From positions 1-45,389 of the forward strand of contig JAQGAU010000074.1 of assembly GCA_034698045.1 (NCBI GenBank): DNA of 45,389 nucleotides, read 5' to 3'. The notes below the pieces were generated by a model. The model was not told the origin of the DNA. It was given only the letters and a program-made list of their open reading frames with translations, and ran no database searches. The DNA comes from Paramacrobiotus richtersi. Its lineage: Eukaryota; Tardigrada; Eutardigrada; Parachela; Macrobiotidae. Position numbers and translations under genes: made by a program. Of the stretch, positions 20,167-34,100 are shown in pieces (position 1 is the stretch's first letter; every line of letters starts with the position of its first letter).

Positions 20167-23100
20167 TCAACCGAATCGAATCAGGGGTGGCCCGGATGGA
20201 GTGTTGGACTGTTGGTTGTTGTTATCTTGTACACCGCGGACTGAATTGACCCAGGACATCAGTTGCCACACATTGGAATATGCACCTGCACAAAACCGAA
20301 GGTGTGGGATCAATGGTCAACCCATCTGAGTTCACGTTGTATAAATGACAATGAAATTACGTACCAAAGACGTCAGTTCGGCCACATCCTACAACAAATA
20401 CATTGTGCATTAGTTCAGAGAAGTAAAGTACAGTATAATTACAATCTTCGTGTGTAACGTGGCGCACGTTTTATCAAAATTAATGTATTTTTGCTGTCAA
20501 ATGTGTGCTCTTTGTGCTTCTGGTAACGGTTTTAAGTGTTGGTAAAAAATTTGGTTTTTTATGCAACGGTACATCTGTTTTTCAGGAGCTCCGTATTGCT
20601 TTGTGTTTTGCCCCTGGAACTCGGGCAGCTGGGGCTCTTTTTTCTAATCGATAACTATTACATTCCCAATTATGCTTTCGGTATATATGTGTTTTTAGTT
20701 AGAAACAACATACTTCTGGAAAGAAATTAAGAAACATCTGTCATATAGTCGATAAACTTACCAACACCAAATGATGTTACTCCAACAATTTCGAAACGAT
20801 TCTGCCGTCGACAGACCAGCGGGCCACCTGAAATTATTTGGCTAATCAAAAGTACCTCTGAATGGAAAATAGTTGCCAAGGTAGATAAAAATAACGTAAT
20901 AAAGCGCCAACCTGAATCGCCATTACAACTATCGTGAGAAACTGGATAGATGCTTCCCGCGCAAACATGGCTATTCGTTAGTGTGATCAGTCCAGGAAAG
21001 GCCTGATTGAAAAAGGTTTGGCAGGTTGTTTGAGGCACCAAAGGTACGTCTGTTTCCATTAAACGGCTGGATCCACTGGCCGTAATGTCCACTTGACCTT
21101 TAAATTAAATAACAATACACTGGATCTTTAATGAGATTGATAGGATATAAAATATGAAAGCGAGCACGAAACATAAAGGTCGCTACTAAGAATTTCAGGC
21201 GCTTACGCTTCTTTCGTTGCATCTGCGTCGTTAAGCCATATCCAGCGATGAAGCACACTGTCTACAAAACCAAGAGTTACTGGCAAAGTCTTCGCGAAAC
21301 TTCCATAAGGGAGAAGTGAACAACACTATCTGTGCAAATATACCCCGGGTGTTGGAGCTTCCGAAGGCATACACACAGGCTTGACGAAAGGCGTAAAGGT
21401 CACGGGAGTCGACAGCCTGATCAGTGCGATATCATTGCTGAAACTTTGGCTGTTGAAGCTCGGATTGGCAATCGCAAAAGCTGCACGGTAGTCCGTACCG
21501 CGCTGCGGATCCCCGAGTGTGGCGTTGAAGTCAATGGCCCCCATGCGTAGTAGTAGATTTTGTGCCGGCTTACTAGAAATAATATCACATAACTATAATT
21601 CAATCCATTTATGTCGGTTTCATATGTATAACTTGTATTCACAATGTCTTGACCTTTTCCTATATGTAATAACATCATAAAAAACAATTTATTCCGTCCT
21701 TCAACAACTACAGTATACTGCGTGCAGCAGTAATAATTCATACTAAAAACTGTTTATTCTAATAAAACGAGATAATTCAGATCTATATGAATGACGTGGC
21801 AAGCAACTATGTTAACGATGTTGCCACGGATGGTTAACAGACAGACTGTATTCGTGTCTTACTCCACAACGCAATGGGCAGCGGTAAGTACCCAGTTTTG
21901 GTCCAGAAGAACCCCTCCGCAAAATTGCCCTAAAACACGAATAATGATAATCATAGATTGTCCAAAAAGTTAGTCTGTTTTTTAATTCATATGATAGCCT
22001 GCATTCCATTTGACTGCGCTGTTAGAGACCAGGTTGTGAAATAAAGAGCCACCGTTCTACGAATTTTGCTTCATATCGCTGTTTGATAGCGATTCGATCG
22101 GACTGGTTAATTCCCGCATTATAGGCTAACTAATTAATATTCAATGCACAGCAGTGTATTGGCTGGCGGAATGGCAAATATACAGCTAACAAATGCCGGT
22201 ATTTTAGTTTTCTTAAATGTAATCGAAGTAAGTTAGTAAAACAACGCTGTTGCAAAGATGGCCAAAACGAATTCTGTGTAATCATAGTTATGTTTTGCTA
22301 ACTCCAATTTAATTCATTTTTGCCGAAACATGGAAGCTTCATAACAAGGTTTGACTGTGTACATTTAGTAATGGTTCGTTTTAATAAGAAGCCAACTCTC
22401 GGTCGGACTATACAGTTCTGGATGAAATTCCTGAACACTTACCGTTATACCGCGCATCCACGATTGCCACCATATACGGCCACGCCCCCAGCAAGGCCGG
22501 ATGTCCGCCAATGATCCGCGCTTGCCCAGGCTGGACAATGGGATTCCCGCAGTCGGCCGAGGGCGGCGGTGCCATCGTCCAGGGGAACGGCGTCGTGGGG
22601 GGCGGAGCCGTGGGAAAGGTCACCGGTGGGGGCGGCGTCCAAGAGAAGAAGGGAGGCGGGGTGGTAGGGAAAAAGGGAGCGGGGGTTTGCGGGAAGATAT
22701 TCCCCCCGCTGGTTACAGGGAAGAACTGGGCGCGGAATCCCCGACGGCGGATCTGCGAACCCCGCTGGCCTTGGGCGCAGAAGACGGCCACGATGGTGTT
22801 GGTGGTGGAGGTGAAGATGTTGAAGTCGGCTTTATCAGCACGGATTACTGCGTACAAAGGGAAGGTTGCATTAGAACCGGTATAAAACAAGCAAATTTAG
22901 AAGCATTAGGTAAGGAATGTGGTAAATGTAGCAAATGTATCTAGGTACGTATAATGAAACTGTGTACAGTTATAGGAAAAACTAGGGTGAAAAATTAAAA
23001 ATTCAATTAATTAGTACCGTCAAAAACTGAGCTTGCTTAACGTTAAAGCTGCCTGTATTTTCAAGAATGCCTGTGTAGTTAACTAGTTATCACACCATTT

Positions 23101-24879
23101 TAACCTTCTATTTCGTATTTCAGTACAGGCTGTAAAGCCGCTGCACTACAGTACATTTGCTGTACATTTGCTGTTGCAGCGCTAGTTGCTGACTCCAACT
23201 ATCAGATGATCCACAACAGTATATAAACAATTTTTTATTGTGGTAGATTGATGACTTTCTGTTTAAATATAAATTGTTTATAAATCAGTGTACTCCATTA
23301 TAAAATTTATGCAAAACATCCCAAAAAATACGGTGGAGCAATTAATGTAACTAATCAAAAGACCAGCGGAAATGACAAGTTAAAAACTGCAATATGAGAA
23401 ACTTTTTTGAAAATGTAAGGAAAAGACAGTTGCTTACAAATGAATGCTTGGCCTTGTGGACCTAAGGCAAAGTAGTCCTTTAAGCTGCACGCCGGTCCTA
23501 ATTGATTGGCATACCGTCCGTCCACCACTGCCAGAAAATCCCGACCGGGAATGCCAAAGGGCTCCGTAAACTGGATTTGTACCTATCCAGCAGACTTTTA
23601 GTTCTTTGATTTTGTACTTATAAAATAGTAAGTTTCTTACTGCATATCCTTTTAAAGTAATGTCTTTTCTAAGGTTTGTTTACAGAATTAAAAGACTCTT
23701 GATTTTGCCAACTTCTTCGTCCTGTGAATTTGGAAATGAATTAAAAAAGATATATCAAAATAGATCTGAATGCATATGTCTATTAAATGGTAGGATTTTG
23801 TTGGAAATGCCCCATCATGCAAAATACAAAAATGCACCCAAATTACACTATACACATCAGTAACTAGTATTGTACTGCGCTGTTTTGCTATCTGGAAAGA
23901 ATGCCATTTCTCAATTTGCGCCTTTGTACTACGATTCTACGCACACGTCTACTGTGCTAATCGACCGACAGCAATTACATTTCTTTCATCGGGTTTTGTA
24001 AAACAACAACGCCCTCATGAATTTTATCAAATAAGCATAAAAATTTATATAGCGAGAAAAGTGTTAAATTTTAAATAAACATTATAACCATTGTAAACAA
24101 CGATTTTTGAAAACTTTTGATCACCTTCTGCTAGCGAGAAAACAGCTTAAAATATTATGAAAAGAAGCAAATATTAACAGAATGCTGGTACGTATACCTC
24201 GAAAAGGAGACGGAAGTGAAATGTTTTGAAAATTTAACTAAATCTACAAATCTGCCGGAGAAAGCGAGAACCAATCCAGCCAAAAATAAAGATTCATCAA
24301 TCAAAAGTATACTTATAAAACTACAATCAAATATAAATCAGATACTTTACAGATCGAAAACGCTTGGACGAAAAGTGAAAACTAAGTAGAAATACGTTGA
24401 CGTACGACATTTCCAGGTGGGACCGATATTGTCCACCGGCATTCGGCATAGTCCGGATAACTTCCGGGATAATTGGGCGGATACCAAAACATCCCCGCGC
24501 CGGCTAAAAATCCACCGCAGGCTACAACGTATATAAAGCATTTTTATACACGCCGGTTACGAAATGCACACAAATTTTAACTAAACATATTTACGAACGT
24601 AGTGTAACAATAATTAAACGAGTAAGTATGCAGCAATTAAAAATCAGAATGAAGGCCAGTTGTACATGGAGCATATAGATAAAAAAAAACCCATAAAAAA
24701 ATTTTAATTTTAGATACAAATATTTCTACTGGAAACAAGCTAACGCTAGAATCAACCAGTACGTATACAGTTATTCCAGTTATTACAAACTCGTACTTAC
24801 ATTGAGCAATCAAGCAATTGAGCCAACTGGCAAAAATAATAAAATAAATAAACATCCATTTCCCCAACAAATTATCCAT
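20167..24879 (-). CDS. Secreted CUB-trypsin serine protease 1
   Basis: Secreted S1 protease of 496 residues. Exons: 24801-24879, 24406-24521, 23438-23582, 22443-22847, 21863-21929, 21344-21572, 21207-21261, 20912-21097, 20762-20827, 20365-20388, 20167-20285; all phases join. Signal peptide 1-26, CUB domain about 27-158 (PPNYPGSYPDYAECRWTI), Pro-rich linker about 165-208, activation site RIIGG at 224. The triad is complete: His267 (VLTAAHC), Asp318 (SNDIALIRL), Ser427 (CNGDS|GGP). Asp421, six residues before the serine, predicts cleavage after Lys/Arg. A 24-bp exon supplies GCGRTDVF before the last exon (AYSNVWQLMSWV). The zymogen must be cut at Arg224 to act. Substrate unknown; such proteases often serve in digestion, immunity or matrix processing. 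Confidence 0.88.
22555..22740 (-). other. GC-rich proline-rich linker of CUB-trypsin 1
   Basis: Encodes repeated PPP blocks with Phe, Thr and Trp (PTTPPPFFSW, TPPPPVTFPTAPPPTTPF) between the CUB and protease domains. Strong base bias makes both other strands look open here; those frames are shadows. Confidence 0.75.
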
Positions 24880-25091
24880 ATTATTTAACCAAAAAAAAAT
24901 ATCCCAGTGACCTTTTCGTCACCTCACTCCCATTACGCTCAAATCTAAAATGTAAAAAAAATCACACATCCATTCTGGTCAACAGCAGCATGATTAATTA
25001 CAGGCGCGGCGCGTCTACAACGAAAAAAACAGCCGTATAAAATTACCGCGTAACACCATTGTCATTGCCATCTTCCATACAATACCCCACA

Positions 25092-26104
25092 ATGCTGACA
25101 GTGCGCAAAAAAATGAAAATCACACTTTCACCGTCTAAAACAGGAGATCCGGCCCAGCCAGCACGTTCTTTTACTTCAGTTTTCTTTAGCAACAATACAA
25201 TGAACCTGACGACAGCGTTTTTCGTTTATTTTACTGCAATTCTACCGGTTCTTTGTGGTGGGTGATGATGTTTTTTGATCAGTAGCTAGTATCTTCCAAA
25301 CTGGATGGTGTGTTGTGGTTTGTATCATTTGTCACGTGTACTACGGGGAAATCAGTCGGCTGTTGTTGACACAGTGGCGAGTGGTCAGTTTAGTTAACCG
25401 GTGGAGAATGATGTCAATGTCAATAAAAAACGTGACGTGTGATTCTCACGCTGGAGATTAATGACTTGTGTCTGTTTTGATAGGGATGCTGATCAACAGA
25501 GCGGATTACTGAAGGTACCGTGCTTTTAAATATCTGTAGTTTTCTTTATAATAAGATCTGTCTTTCGCTTTATTTGGCATAATAAACTAATTGTTTTTGA
25601 CTTAATCCTATTCTTTTTTGAGCTGACACAAGTTTTAAAAACAATGGAATAAGCAAATATCGTCGTTAAGGGTACCACGAACGTAAACAGCATTTCCTTT
25701 CTGTAACAAAATGCTAATATTCTGAAGAAAAAACAACATGCTCTCTGGTTGTCCAAGACATTGTAAACTAATAAGATGTGTTTTGTTAAAGAAACGCTCA
25801 TTTAACGGAAAAATGTTACGAAAGTTTTTTTACGTAATGTAAATTTTAGTTTGACTTGTTTCATTTTATTAAAATAAAGTTGAGAATTTTTATGCAACGT
25901 AATTACCGTGAGGGAATTAAGAACACATACCAAAAAAGCCAAACATTATCAAACATAATTTTATTCCGAATACCAAGTGCTGTTTATTCAAGCTGGTCAG
26001 ATGATCCAGTACATCGTTGTTTTCTGTATAATACTCCGCCCAAACGAAAAACACCGGTGTTGATAAGTTACGACGGAAAACAACAATCGAGCGGGATGTT
26101 GTGA
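25092..26104 (+). CDS. Tentative small secreted protein, three exons
   Basis: A TATA box (TATAAAA from 25036) precedes an open frame from ATG 25092, with a second ATG at 25200 that begins a convincing signal peptide (LTTAFFVYFTAILPVLCGG). A donor at 25262 (GTGATG) joins in phase to an exon at 25484-25514 (DADQQSGLLK), and its donor GTACCG joins to an open frame from about 25852 (acceptor TTTTAG) to a stop at 26104, ending SYDGKQQSSGML. Exons 1 and 2 are plausible; the third is AT-rich at its start and may be wrong. No family recognised. The end converges on trypsin 2, 37 bases away. Confidence 0.33.
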
Positions 26105-26141
26105 CTTTTCCCAGAAGGTCATCCATCTTCTAACGGGGCTA

Positions 26142-29100
26142 TCATCTCCCGGCGGGTGGAGGTGGTGGTGTCGCGGCTGGAAGTTCGGGTACGGGAAATG
26201 TAACTTTGGCCGTCTGCATCAGCCAATCCCGCAACACGTACACGTTGGTATAAACACCGGGGGAGTACGCGCGCGCGCACCCGGATCCCCATGATACGAT
26301 ACCGTGCAGGATCCACACGCCGCCCTCTTCTTCCACCATCAAAGGACCCCCTATATCATTTTAACTGACTGGGTAAGGGCACCTCGCTGAAGCTGCACTA
26401 AGGAGACCGAAGCGAAGAAGCATGCAGACAGGTGCAGCAAAACAAGTTTGCAATTTATATTTTCCATTTTTAGTTTATCTCATATTTATTTCTGTTTTAG
26501 TTGAGATTTTTCTGCTTGGCTAATCAATTTTGTTTATGTGTTTGTACACGTGTGATACTATGGTACAGCAATAAACACATATTTATTTCTATTCAGTATT
26601 ATTACTGTTTGATATTGTTTCAGGTTATTCAGCGTTATTTAATATTATTTACATAGTAGTTATCAATATTATTCAATATTATAACTTCATAATTATTGAT
26701 TAAATTTTTATTTTCCCTCGATCCCTGTATACCGCTGCTGGCATATGAAAACCTATGGTAATTCCGGGATGTTCTCCATGTTGTCCCGAAGGGAGGCGTT
26801 TTAGGCTCCGCCAATAAACTTTTGTGAGAATTGTGTTCTTACGATATGCTTTGGAAAAAAATAGGTTCAACCAAGACTTTTCGTCTGGCCTGTTCCTAAC
26901 ACCCCTTGTAAGTGGATGTTCTGGGATTATCGTATGTAATTTATCCGTTTTTTACTAAGTAATGTTATAGAAGTAGTGTTAATGCGTTATCGATCGCCGA
27001 GACCTGAATCGCCCTGGCACGTATCCTTTCCTCCTCTATCGAATCCAGCGCAAAACTGAAAGTACAATCTGCTGTTAAATTGTCTGGTAATTGTAAAATA
27101 TTGACTAATAGTTTCGGTCTTTAATTGGTGTGCCCGATAAGAATTATTGTATTCGTTTTCTGTACGCAATGGCGCATACCATCGTCGATGTGATTGGTAG
27201 TTTTTTTTTGCATTCCGCCTGCAAAGAAAACAAATTACAATCTCCACAAGCTTTCGCAAGCATTAGTTCAGTTTATAATATACGTTTGGGTAAATCTCCG
27301 CGGACGTTTGCCTGAGTTTATCGGTGCCGGAACCGATAACGCCTGCCTTTCCTTCTGCAAACGAAAACACTGTTCACCAACAAAATGCACCATGAAACCG
27401 TATGCAAACCAAAATGCAAATTCGAAAATTCTGAAAGAATTTCTAAATTATAAAAATTGATTATAATATAACTTTTGAAGTTAAAAAATGAAATTAGAAA
27501 ATAAATTATTATAAATTAGATTTATAAATATGAAAAGATATAATAGAATTAAATATAATTAGAATTATAAATATAAATAATTGTAGCTTTGTATTAATTA
27601 AAGAATTAATTTCTAAATTATTATAAAAATTGATTACAATATAACTTTTGTTCTAACTTCTATTATAATAAATTTCGAAAAAATTAAAATGATAACTAAT
27701 AATAATAGCATAACAATTTCTGAACATGGTTCCTTACGGCCTTCATAAGTGTGTCCCCATCCGCCCAGATACGCCAGTCTCCGTCCGTAACTTCCCTTTT
27801 GTATAAACGGTCCTTCGGTTATGGGACGGAACGGTAAACAGGCCGGCATAAGATCGTTATCGAACTTCTCCACCGATCGGCCCAGTTTGATCAGGGAAAT
27901 ATCATTGTGTTTCGACTCGTCGATGTATTGCGAATGAGGAATCACATCAGCCACATTGTACTTGCGGGCGGGATTATTTTTTGCCGTCACTAAATTCTCC
28001 TCTCCCAGGTAAACTTTAACATAGTATTTGAACTGGGCATATGACAGCCTCGAGTCCGAAGTGAAGTGCGTGCAATGGGCGGCTGTAACCACCCAGTCTT
28101 TATCGATCTGCCAAAACGATCGATAATATTTAATTAATCCTAGTCTGTTGTAGAAAACCTGAAAGTTGTGTGGCTTACGATCTACAACTAGTGCCTAGTT
28201 GTATATTGCTTCTACACATGATAAAAGGTGCAGAAGCGGGAGTTAACATTCTCACCATCGAGCAAAATGACCATTTAATTTTTCTAAAATGTAGTGATGG
28301 TGAATAAAATGTGGTATTAAGTAATCTACATATTAAAAAGAAATGTTTGTAGATCTTGGATAAAATTTAATATTAAATAATCTATATTTGTAAAAGAAAT
28401 GGTTGCAGATCTTGGATAAAATTTGATGTTGAAATAAACTATATTTTTAAAAGAAATGTTTGTAATCTTGAATAAAGTTTGATGTTAAGTAATCTATATT
28501 TGTAAGAGAAACGTTTGTAGAAAACGTACTGCATTTAGCGGAGCTTAATTAAACAGATGACATTCGATATGGACTTAATTAAACTATATTTAAATTATTG
28601 GTTACAGATACTAATATAAATACAGATAGTTGTTCACAATCACAAACATGCAATATAAATAGAATCATGTTTAGTATTAGCATAAATATATCCGTTTATA
28701 TAATACTGAAATTAATAGTCTTACAGCCAAGCGGAATGTGACAATGCAATTTGGTAAATTAAGTAAAGTTACCATAATTAGCATATTTCCTACATGATTA
28801 TCCGTAGTTGCAATAAAGTTATAGAACGTAACCAAAATCAAAATGTACATACTGTAAACCATTCAGTACAACAAGATGAGATTTTTCACGATCTCAGGCA
28901 TATACTGACGTACCAATGTACAATCGCAGAACTGTCGGTACGTCATGACCTTCTCTTTTGCTCGGTACACTTCCTCGACGAGAGCACAAGCCCAGGGCCA
29001 GCTGTTATTCGCTGCTGGGCCGCCACCCACAATGCGGAACCCTTTCGATGGGGGAACTTGTGGTCGTCCACATACTGGTGGGGTCTGACCAAACGATACT

Positions 29101-29506
29101 ATAAACAGTAAAAGATTGGATTGTTTTCATTAAAATTTGTTGTAACCGAATCTATGAAAATCCACAACGTCAATTAACAGTATTTCAACCCTAATTATTT
29201 ATCGTTATTAATTGTTCGTATAAAATGTATTGGAACTGAATTTAATGAACCTAAATTATTTAGCTTATTATTTTCAGTTATCTCGATTTTTAATTTTATT
29301 TTCAGTTTATACTTATCATTTATTTTGCTATTGTATTTAGATGTATGATTAAATTATGAAGCAGTGAAGTGTAGTAGATGGTTAACAACAATTAGCGACA
29401 ATCACAATACATCATTTGTGCAGTATAATCACTTACACGAAAGGTTTGATAGAACAATAAGCAGCAAAATCCCACCGACGAATTGGACTATACAGATCCC
29501 GCTCAT
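26142..29506 (-). CDS. Secreted trypsin-like serine protease 2, no CUB
   Basis: 331-residue secreted S1 protease. Exons: 29437-29506, 28914-29098, 27738-28107, 27284-27354, 27180-27218, 27004-27055, 26142-26350; phases all join. Signal peptide 1-23 ([13 protein letters not shown]), a Cys that would bridge to the catalytic domain (PPVCGRP), activation site RIVGG at 45. Triad His96 (WVVTAAHC), Asp154 (HNDISLIKL), Ser262 (CQGDS|GGP); Asp256 gives trypsin specificity. The last exon carries [19 protein letters not shown] and a Pro-rich tail ([12 protein letters not shown]). It shares most intron positions with protease 3 but lacks a CUB domain and has one extra intron (27219-27283). Spacer sequence between exons is AT-rich. 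Confidence 0.85.
26351..27003. other. Last intron of trypsin 2
   Basis: 653-bp AT-rich intron. TATTATT-type repeats occupy about 26580-26700; a GC-richer block at about 26715-26930 stands out but shows no ORF or terminal repeats I can define. Confidence 0.5.
28304..28520. repeat. Minisatellite, four copies of about 55 bp
   Basis: Units begin ATAAAATTT or a variant, then run TAATCTATATTTGTAAAAG and GAAATGTTTGTAGATCTTGG with 10-20 percent divergence. Lies in the intron between the second and third exons of trypsin 2. Confidence 0.8.
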
Positions 29507-31171
29507 ATTGTGGATGAAAGCTGACCCGTCCCAGATTTCAGAACATCGAACGATTTCTTGCGACGATTTCTCCGAATAAACGTTGTATCACGTGGAATAC
29601 AGTAGAACTACGTACAATGTAACGAATATTTTGCAAATTCCTTTACGCTGATATCAGCACTTTGGACCACGAATCTACTTAAACAGTGAACTGGTTTCGC
29701 TGATGACATTTTTGCCTAATTTTATGCTTAGAACAGCGCGATTTCTGCTACATCATAAAGGGGAAACTTCTCACTGTAAAAGTTTAAGGGATAGTTTTAC
29801 ATGGCGGGTCAACAACCGGATATTAGATGGTAAAGGTCATGGATAGTAATAAGACGGATAATAATTTGCAAGTCAGTTTTCTACTGTAAATCTTGTTCTT
29901 AGAAAAGAGTTTTACTGGAACAAAATATGTAAGTAATTTTTCCAAACGGCTTATTTTTGTCGAGAAAGACCCATCTCGATTTTCTGACGTACGGCTTTCT
30001 TTAACCCGCAAAAACCAAAAATGTGGAAAACCGGTGCTGTGTTGGATACATGGGATACGTAACACAATATTCAATCAAAACCTTCGAAAACATTTTGAAC
30101 AGAATTAGAAAACAGCATTAAGTTGAGGGTACTTGGAAAATACGGACAGTTTTGCCACTGTTACTGTACAGAAAGGCGCATTTTTACAAGCTGCATGTAA
30201 ACTGCATACAAGTATTTTACTGCCGGTAGAACTATAGGAGAAATCGTAGAGCAGTGTCAGAACAGTGGACAATGGTTGGTATCTGTTAAATACACTCTGC
30301 ATCTGAAGTTTATTTTCAATCATTGTTTCGAGTTCTTCTTTTGATTTTTTTCTCAATTTCTCCATGTTTCTTAATGGCTCAGAGTTCATTTGACTCGTCT
30401 GTACTCTGCAGTGCATAGTTTCTGTACGTTTCTGCACTATTATCTCTCGTACTATTATATCATTTACTACAGTCAATGTACTCTTTACGCCTCACTAAGT
30501 ATAATCGATTAATTGTAATTAAACGATACATACTTGTTAGCGAAACGCCTACTATATATACGTAGCGTGAAACCCGGCACACTCATTTGACACCTGTTGA
30601 AACTGTGGTGTTCCCACAGCTAATTCACACTTTTCACGGCTTATAGCTATAATTTTACCGATGGAATACCATCGTCTTTTTCAGTCTACCGGTTCCGGTT
30701 TTATTACAACACCTATAACTAGATTCTGACTGTTCTTCCTGCAGGCCATATTCCGACACTTTCCCTTGCCGAATACGTATATATAAATCTTCCAATCATC
30801 AATACACAAGAAACGTTGTAGCCGGTAGCGGTTTTTTTTTAACAGAACTACATTTTTTGCCTTCCTTACGATTTACGAACATCTCACTGTAAACTGTGTG
30901 GTTTGCCCATATCGATTGTGTGGTATCATACTGCCAGTGTGGTATCGTTTAATTGTGTGTTTACTTCTTTTTCGTCAACATTGTTAGATTATAAGTAATT
31001 AGACAACATAATTAGTACTTGGTCTTCAACTTCGTATCACGACAATCGGTTTATTACGCCATTTAAGTTCGTATTTGTGTTCTATAATCTGGGTGTTAAG
31101 TTTGTGGAAGACATGTTGGTTTTTGTGTACCTCCCAGGAGTTAACGATTACCACATTAAACTGATAATATA
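29507..31171. other. Intergenic region between divergent protease 2 and LRR genes
   Basis: Should hold both promoters. I see no clear TATA/Inr pair at the right distance from either ATG. A 123-codon minus-strand frame at 30105-30476 contains a helical, charged stretch (KLRKKSKEELETMIENKLQ), but it has no homology I recognise and no supporting signals. Confidence 0.4.
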
Positions 31172-34100
31172 ATGATCAGAAACTCCCGTTTCTTCCTCCT
31201 GATCATCCTCCAACATTTCTTCATCTTAACATCCTCCCAATGTCCAACATTACCATCTGGACGCTGTTACGTGGACTGTACACAAACCATCTATCAGATC
31301 ATCTGTGAAGATGTCAACGGGCATACCCTGTACAGTGATATTGAAGTGTACAAGGGTTCCACGCAGATCTTCCAGTTAACCATTTGGAACTCGCCGGCGG
31401 TGAACCGGCTGGGTCCCACCATCTTATCCACCGTGAAAACCCAGATTACGTCGGTGTATCTGGATAATTTGAGGAATTTGATGTACTTTCCGGAACTGGC
31501 CGGCTTGACGCGAATGAAACAGCTGAAGATTATGAATAGTCCGCGGCTGATGGAGATGCCGGCGGAATTGCTGCCAAACGGGTGTGGTTGTTGTTGTATC
31601 GAAACAGGTTAACTGGTGGCAATTAATCTTCTTGTTCCGAAATGAAAATAGTGGTTAGGTAAAAGTTTGAGCTTTTGCAGTAAAGTTATTCGAAAAAGTT
31701 TTTCCAAAAGAGTTTTGAATAAATTTTCCATGTATATTTATAATTACTGTTGTAAGTTCTGTAGTAAGGTGTAATATAAAATTTGCTACAATTTAATCTA
31801 ATATTAATTTGTTAACAGCTAGTATAATATTATACTAGCTGTTAACAAATCAATATTAGGTTAAATTGTAGCAAATTTTGGAATAAACACGTTAAGAAAA
31901 CCCGAGAGTAACTGTTAAGCTAAAACATTTCGGTTCGTGTATTCTCGCAGAATGGAAAAGAAGCAGGGCAAATAAACCAGCAGAATTTTAGCACACTACA
32001 TAAAATTTACTGTAATCAGTTCATTTTTCTCATTCGAGGAACAATAATTAGTTTTATAGAACTATACAGCCACTGCTAATGTCGAACGCAATGCATTAAA
32101 GAAGGCAATCACACGCATGTCGACACATACAGTAAGATAAGAAATCGTAGTTCAGTGGCACACACGCGAGCGGTACTCTTTCAAGCCGTTGACTGTTATA
32201 AAGAAGACTTGATAAGTATATTCTTTGATTGACGCACGGAAGTTTTTTGAAGATTTCTACGATTCTTCTGCATCTTAATGTTGTCACATTTTAATCTGCA
32301 TTGTCTTGTCTGAAATCTGGAACTGGTTTTTATTCAGCTGGTCGTATTGTTATGAATTTTCAAAGTTATTAATGTGTAAGGTTGGCTTAACATGGCGTCT
32401 ACGAAGCAAGGTTTAGCAAGTCTGAGCAAGATAACGATCTTGATCCAGTCCTCATTAGCGGCTATGTTAAGCCAACTTACACATTAATAAATAACTTTGA
32501 AAATGCATAATTTTTGACCGTTAACGTTTGGTATTTTTTTTAAAAAATTGCCCAATACTCACCACATTTAGTCAATCATACTGTATTGGTATGAAACGCG
32601 TATGTATGCGTAACTCCCGGCAGAAAAAAAAATTACTAGTTAGGTAAAGATAAACGAAGGAATGAAAATTCCACACTTCGCGGAGAAATTCTTAAAATAA
32701 TTAAATAATAGGTAAAATAAATAATAACATAAAAATAAATAATGACAATTAAATAATAATTAAATAATTAAATAATAATACTAATTAAATAATAATAATA
32801 ATTAAATAATAATACTAATTAAATAATAATAATAATTAAATAATAATAATAATTAAATAATAACATAAAAATGAAACAAAGATACCGAGGCAGACGTATA
32901 TGTACCAATATATTCCTGTAGTATTGTACAATATGAATCATTATGGTGATCATGTGGTGTAATAAACCAGTTCTCCCACGAAGCCTGACTAATTAATGCC
33001 CCCTGTACATTTTCAGTATCGAAAGCATCTACCTCTACGCCACCAACATCACCTCCCTGATCAATGACTTTGACGAGACCCGCAACATCCCCACCCTCCG
33101 GAGTTTCTCCTTCATCCGCGGTGCCCTGCGTTTCATCCAGCCGCACTTTTTCTCCCTCTTCCCCTACCTGACCTCGCTGCGCATCAGTCACACCGACTTT
33201 TTTCTGGACACGCTCGATCAGCAGGCCATCTACCCGGTGGCACCGTTGAAGAATCTTTCATTTACGGATAACAACTTCACCGGGATGAGTGAGGAGCGGG
33301 CCGCCATAGTAGTGGAGAAGCTGATTGAGTATACGTCGATGGCGGCGGGTGGGGAGGTGGATCTGTCGGGGAACGGGCTGCCGGTGTCGACGGAGGCGGT
33401 GTTGGCGTTGCGGCACTGGCGGGGGGTGAAGAAGCTGATTATGCGGGGGAATCGGTTTATGAACTTCACCGGGTTGACCGGGGTGTTTAAGGGGTTTGAT
33501 CAGTTGGAGGTGTTGGATTTGAGCCGGACGGGACTGCTCAAGTATGGTAACATTTAGCTTGGGTACACGTACTCTCGGGTCATAATACATTCTATATCTA
33601 AGAAGTAAGTTATAGTTTGTCACAACTTATTGCTGTACATACCTGGGAAAAAAACAAAATTAATACATACATGCAATATAATAATGCAACAGTTGAGAAG
33701 GACTAGTAAGAAGGAACAAAATAATTTGAAATTGTTCATTGCATTAACTTGTTAACATTTGGTCATGACGTACGTTCGAATGGCTGGTATAAGTTTGACA
33801 CAAAGGAAAAGAGATCGTACTTCAGATTGTTATATTTTCTTAATTACTCATTCGTTTAAAATTTTGTTGGGTATTGGCTTGAAAATCGTACCTTCTGGAG
33901 ACTCTTTAGAGCCACTGCGCTACATTTGTCGTTGGTATATACTGTATGTATAAGTTAAGCGCATGTTAATGCTTGACCAGTTAAGCACCCGTAAAGCGCC
34001 GTATATATTAAAAAAACTTTTCCCAGTGATAAGAAACACAGCGGAACAACTGCAACGTTATACACTAAACGTGCATCAAATTCAGTAACTTGGCCATCAG

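Noticed and set aside
22501-22944. Gly/Arg-rich open frames on the plus strand
   Set aside because: Antisense shadows of the GC-rich CUB and Pro-rich linker exon of protease 1.
30105-30476. 123-codon minus-strand frame with a charged helix
   Set aside because: No start context, promoter, domain or neighbour evidence; length is within chance for this region.
33258-33623. Minus-strand His/Pro/Arg-rich frame
   Set aside because: Antisense of LRR exon 2, whose plus-strand frame has clear LRR repeats and fitting splice sites.
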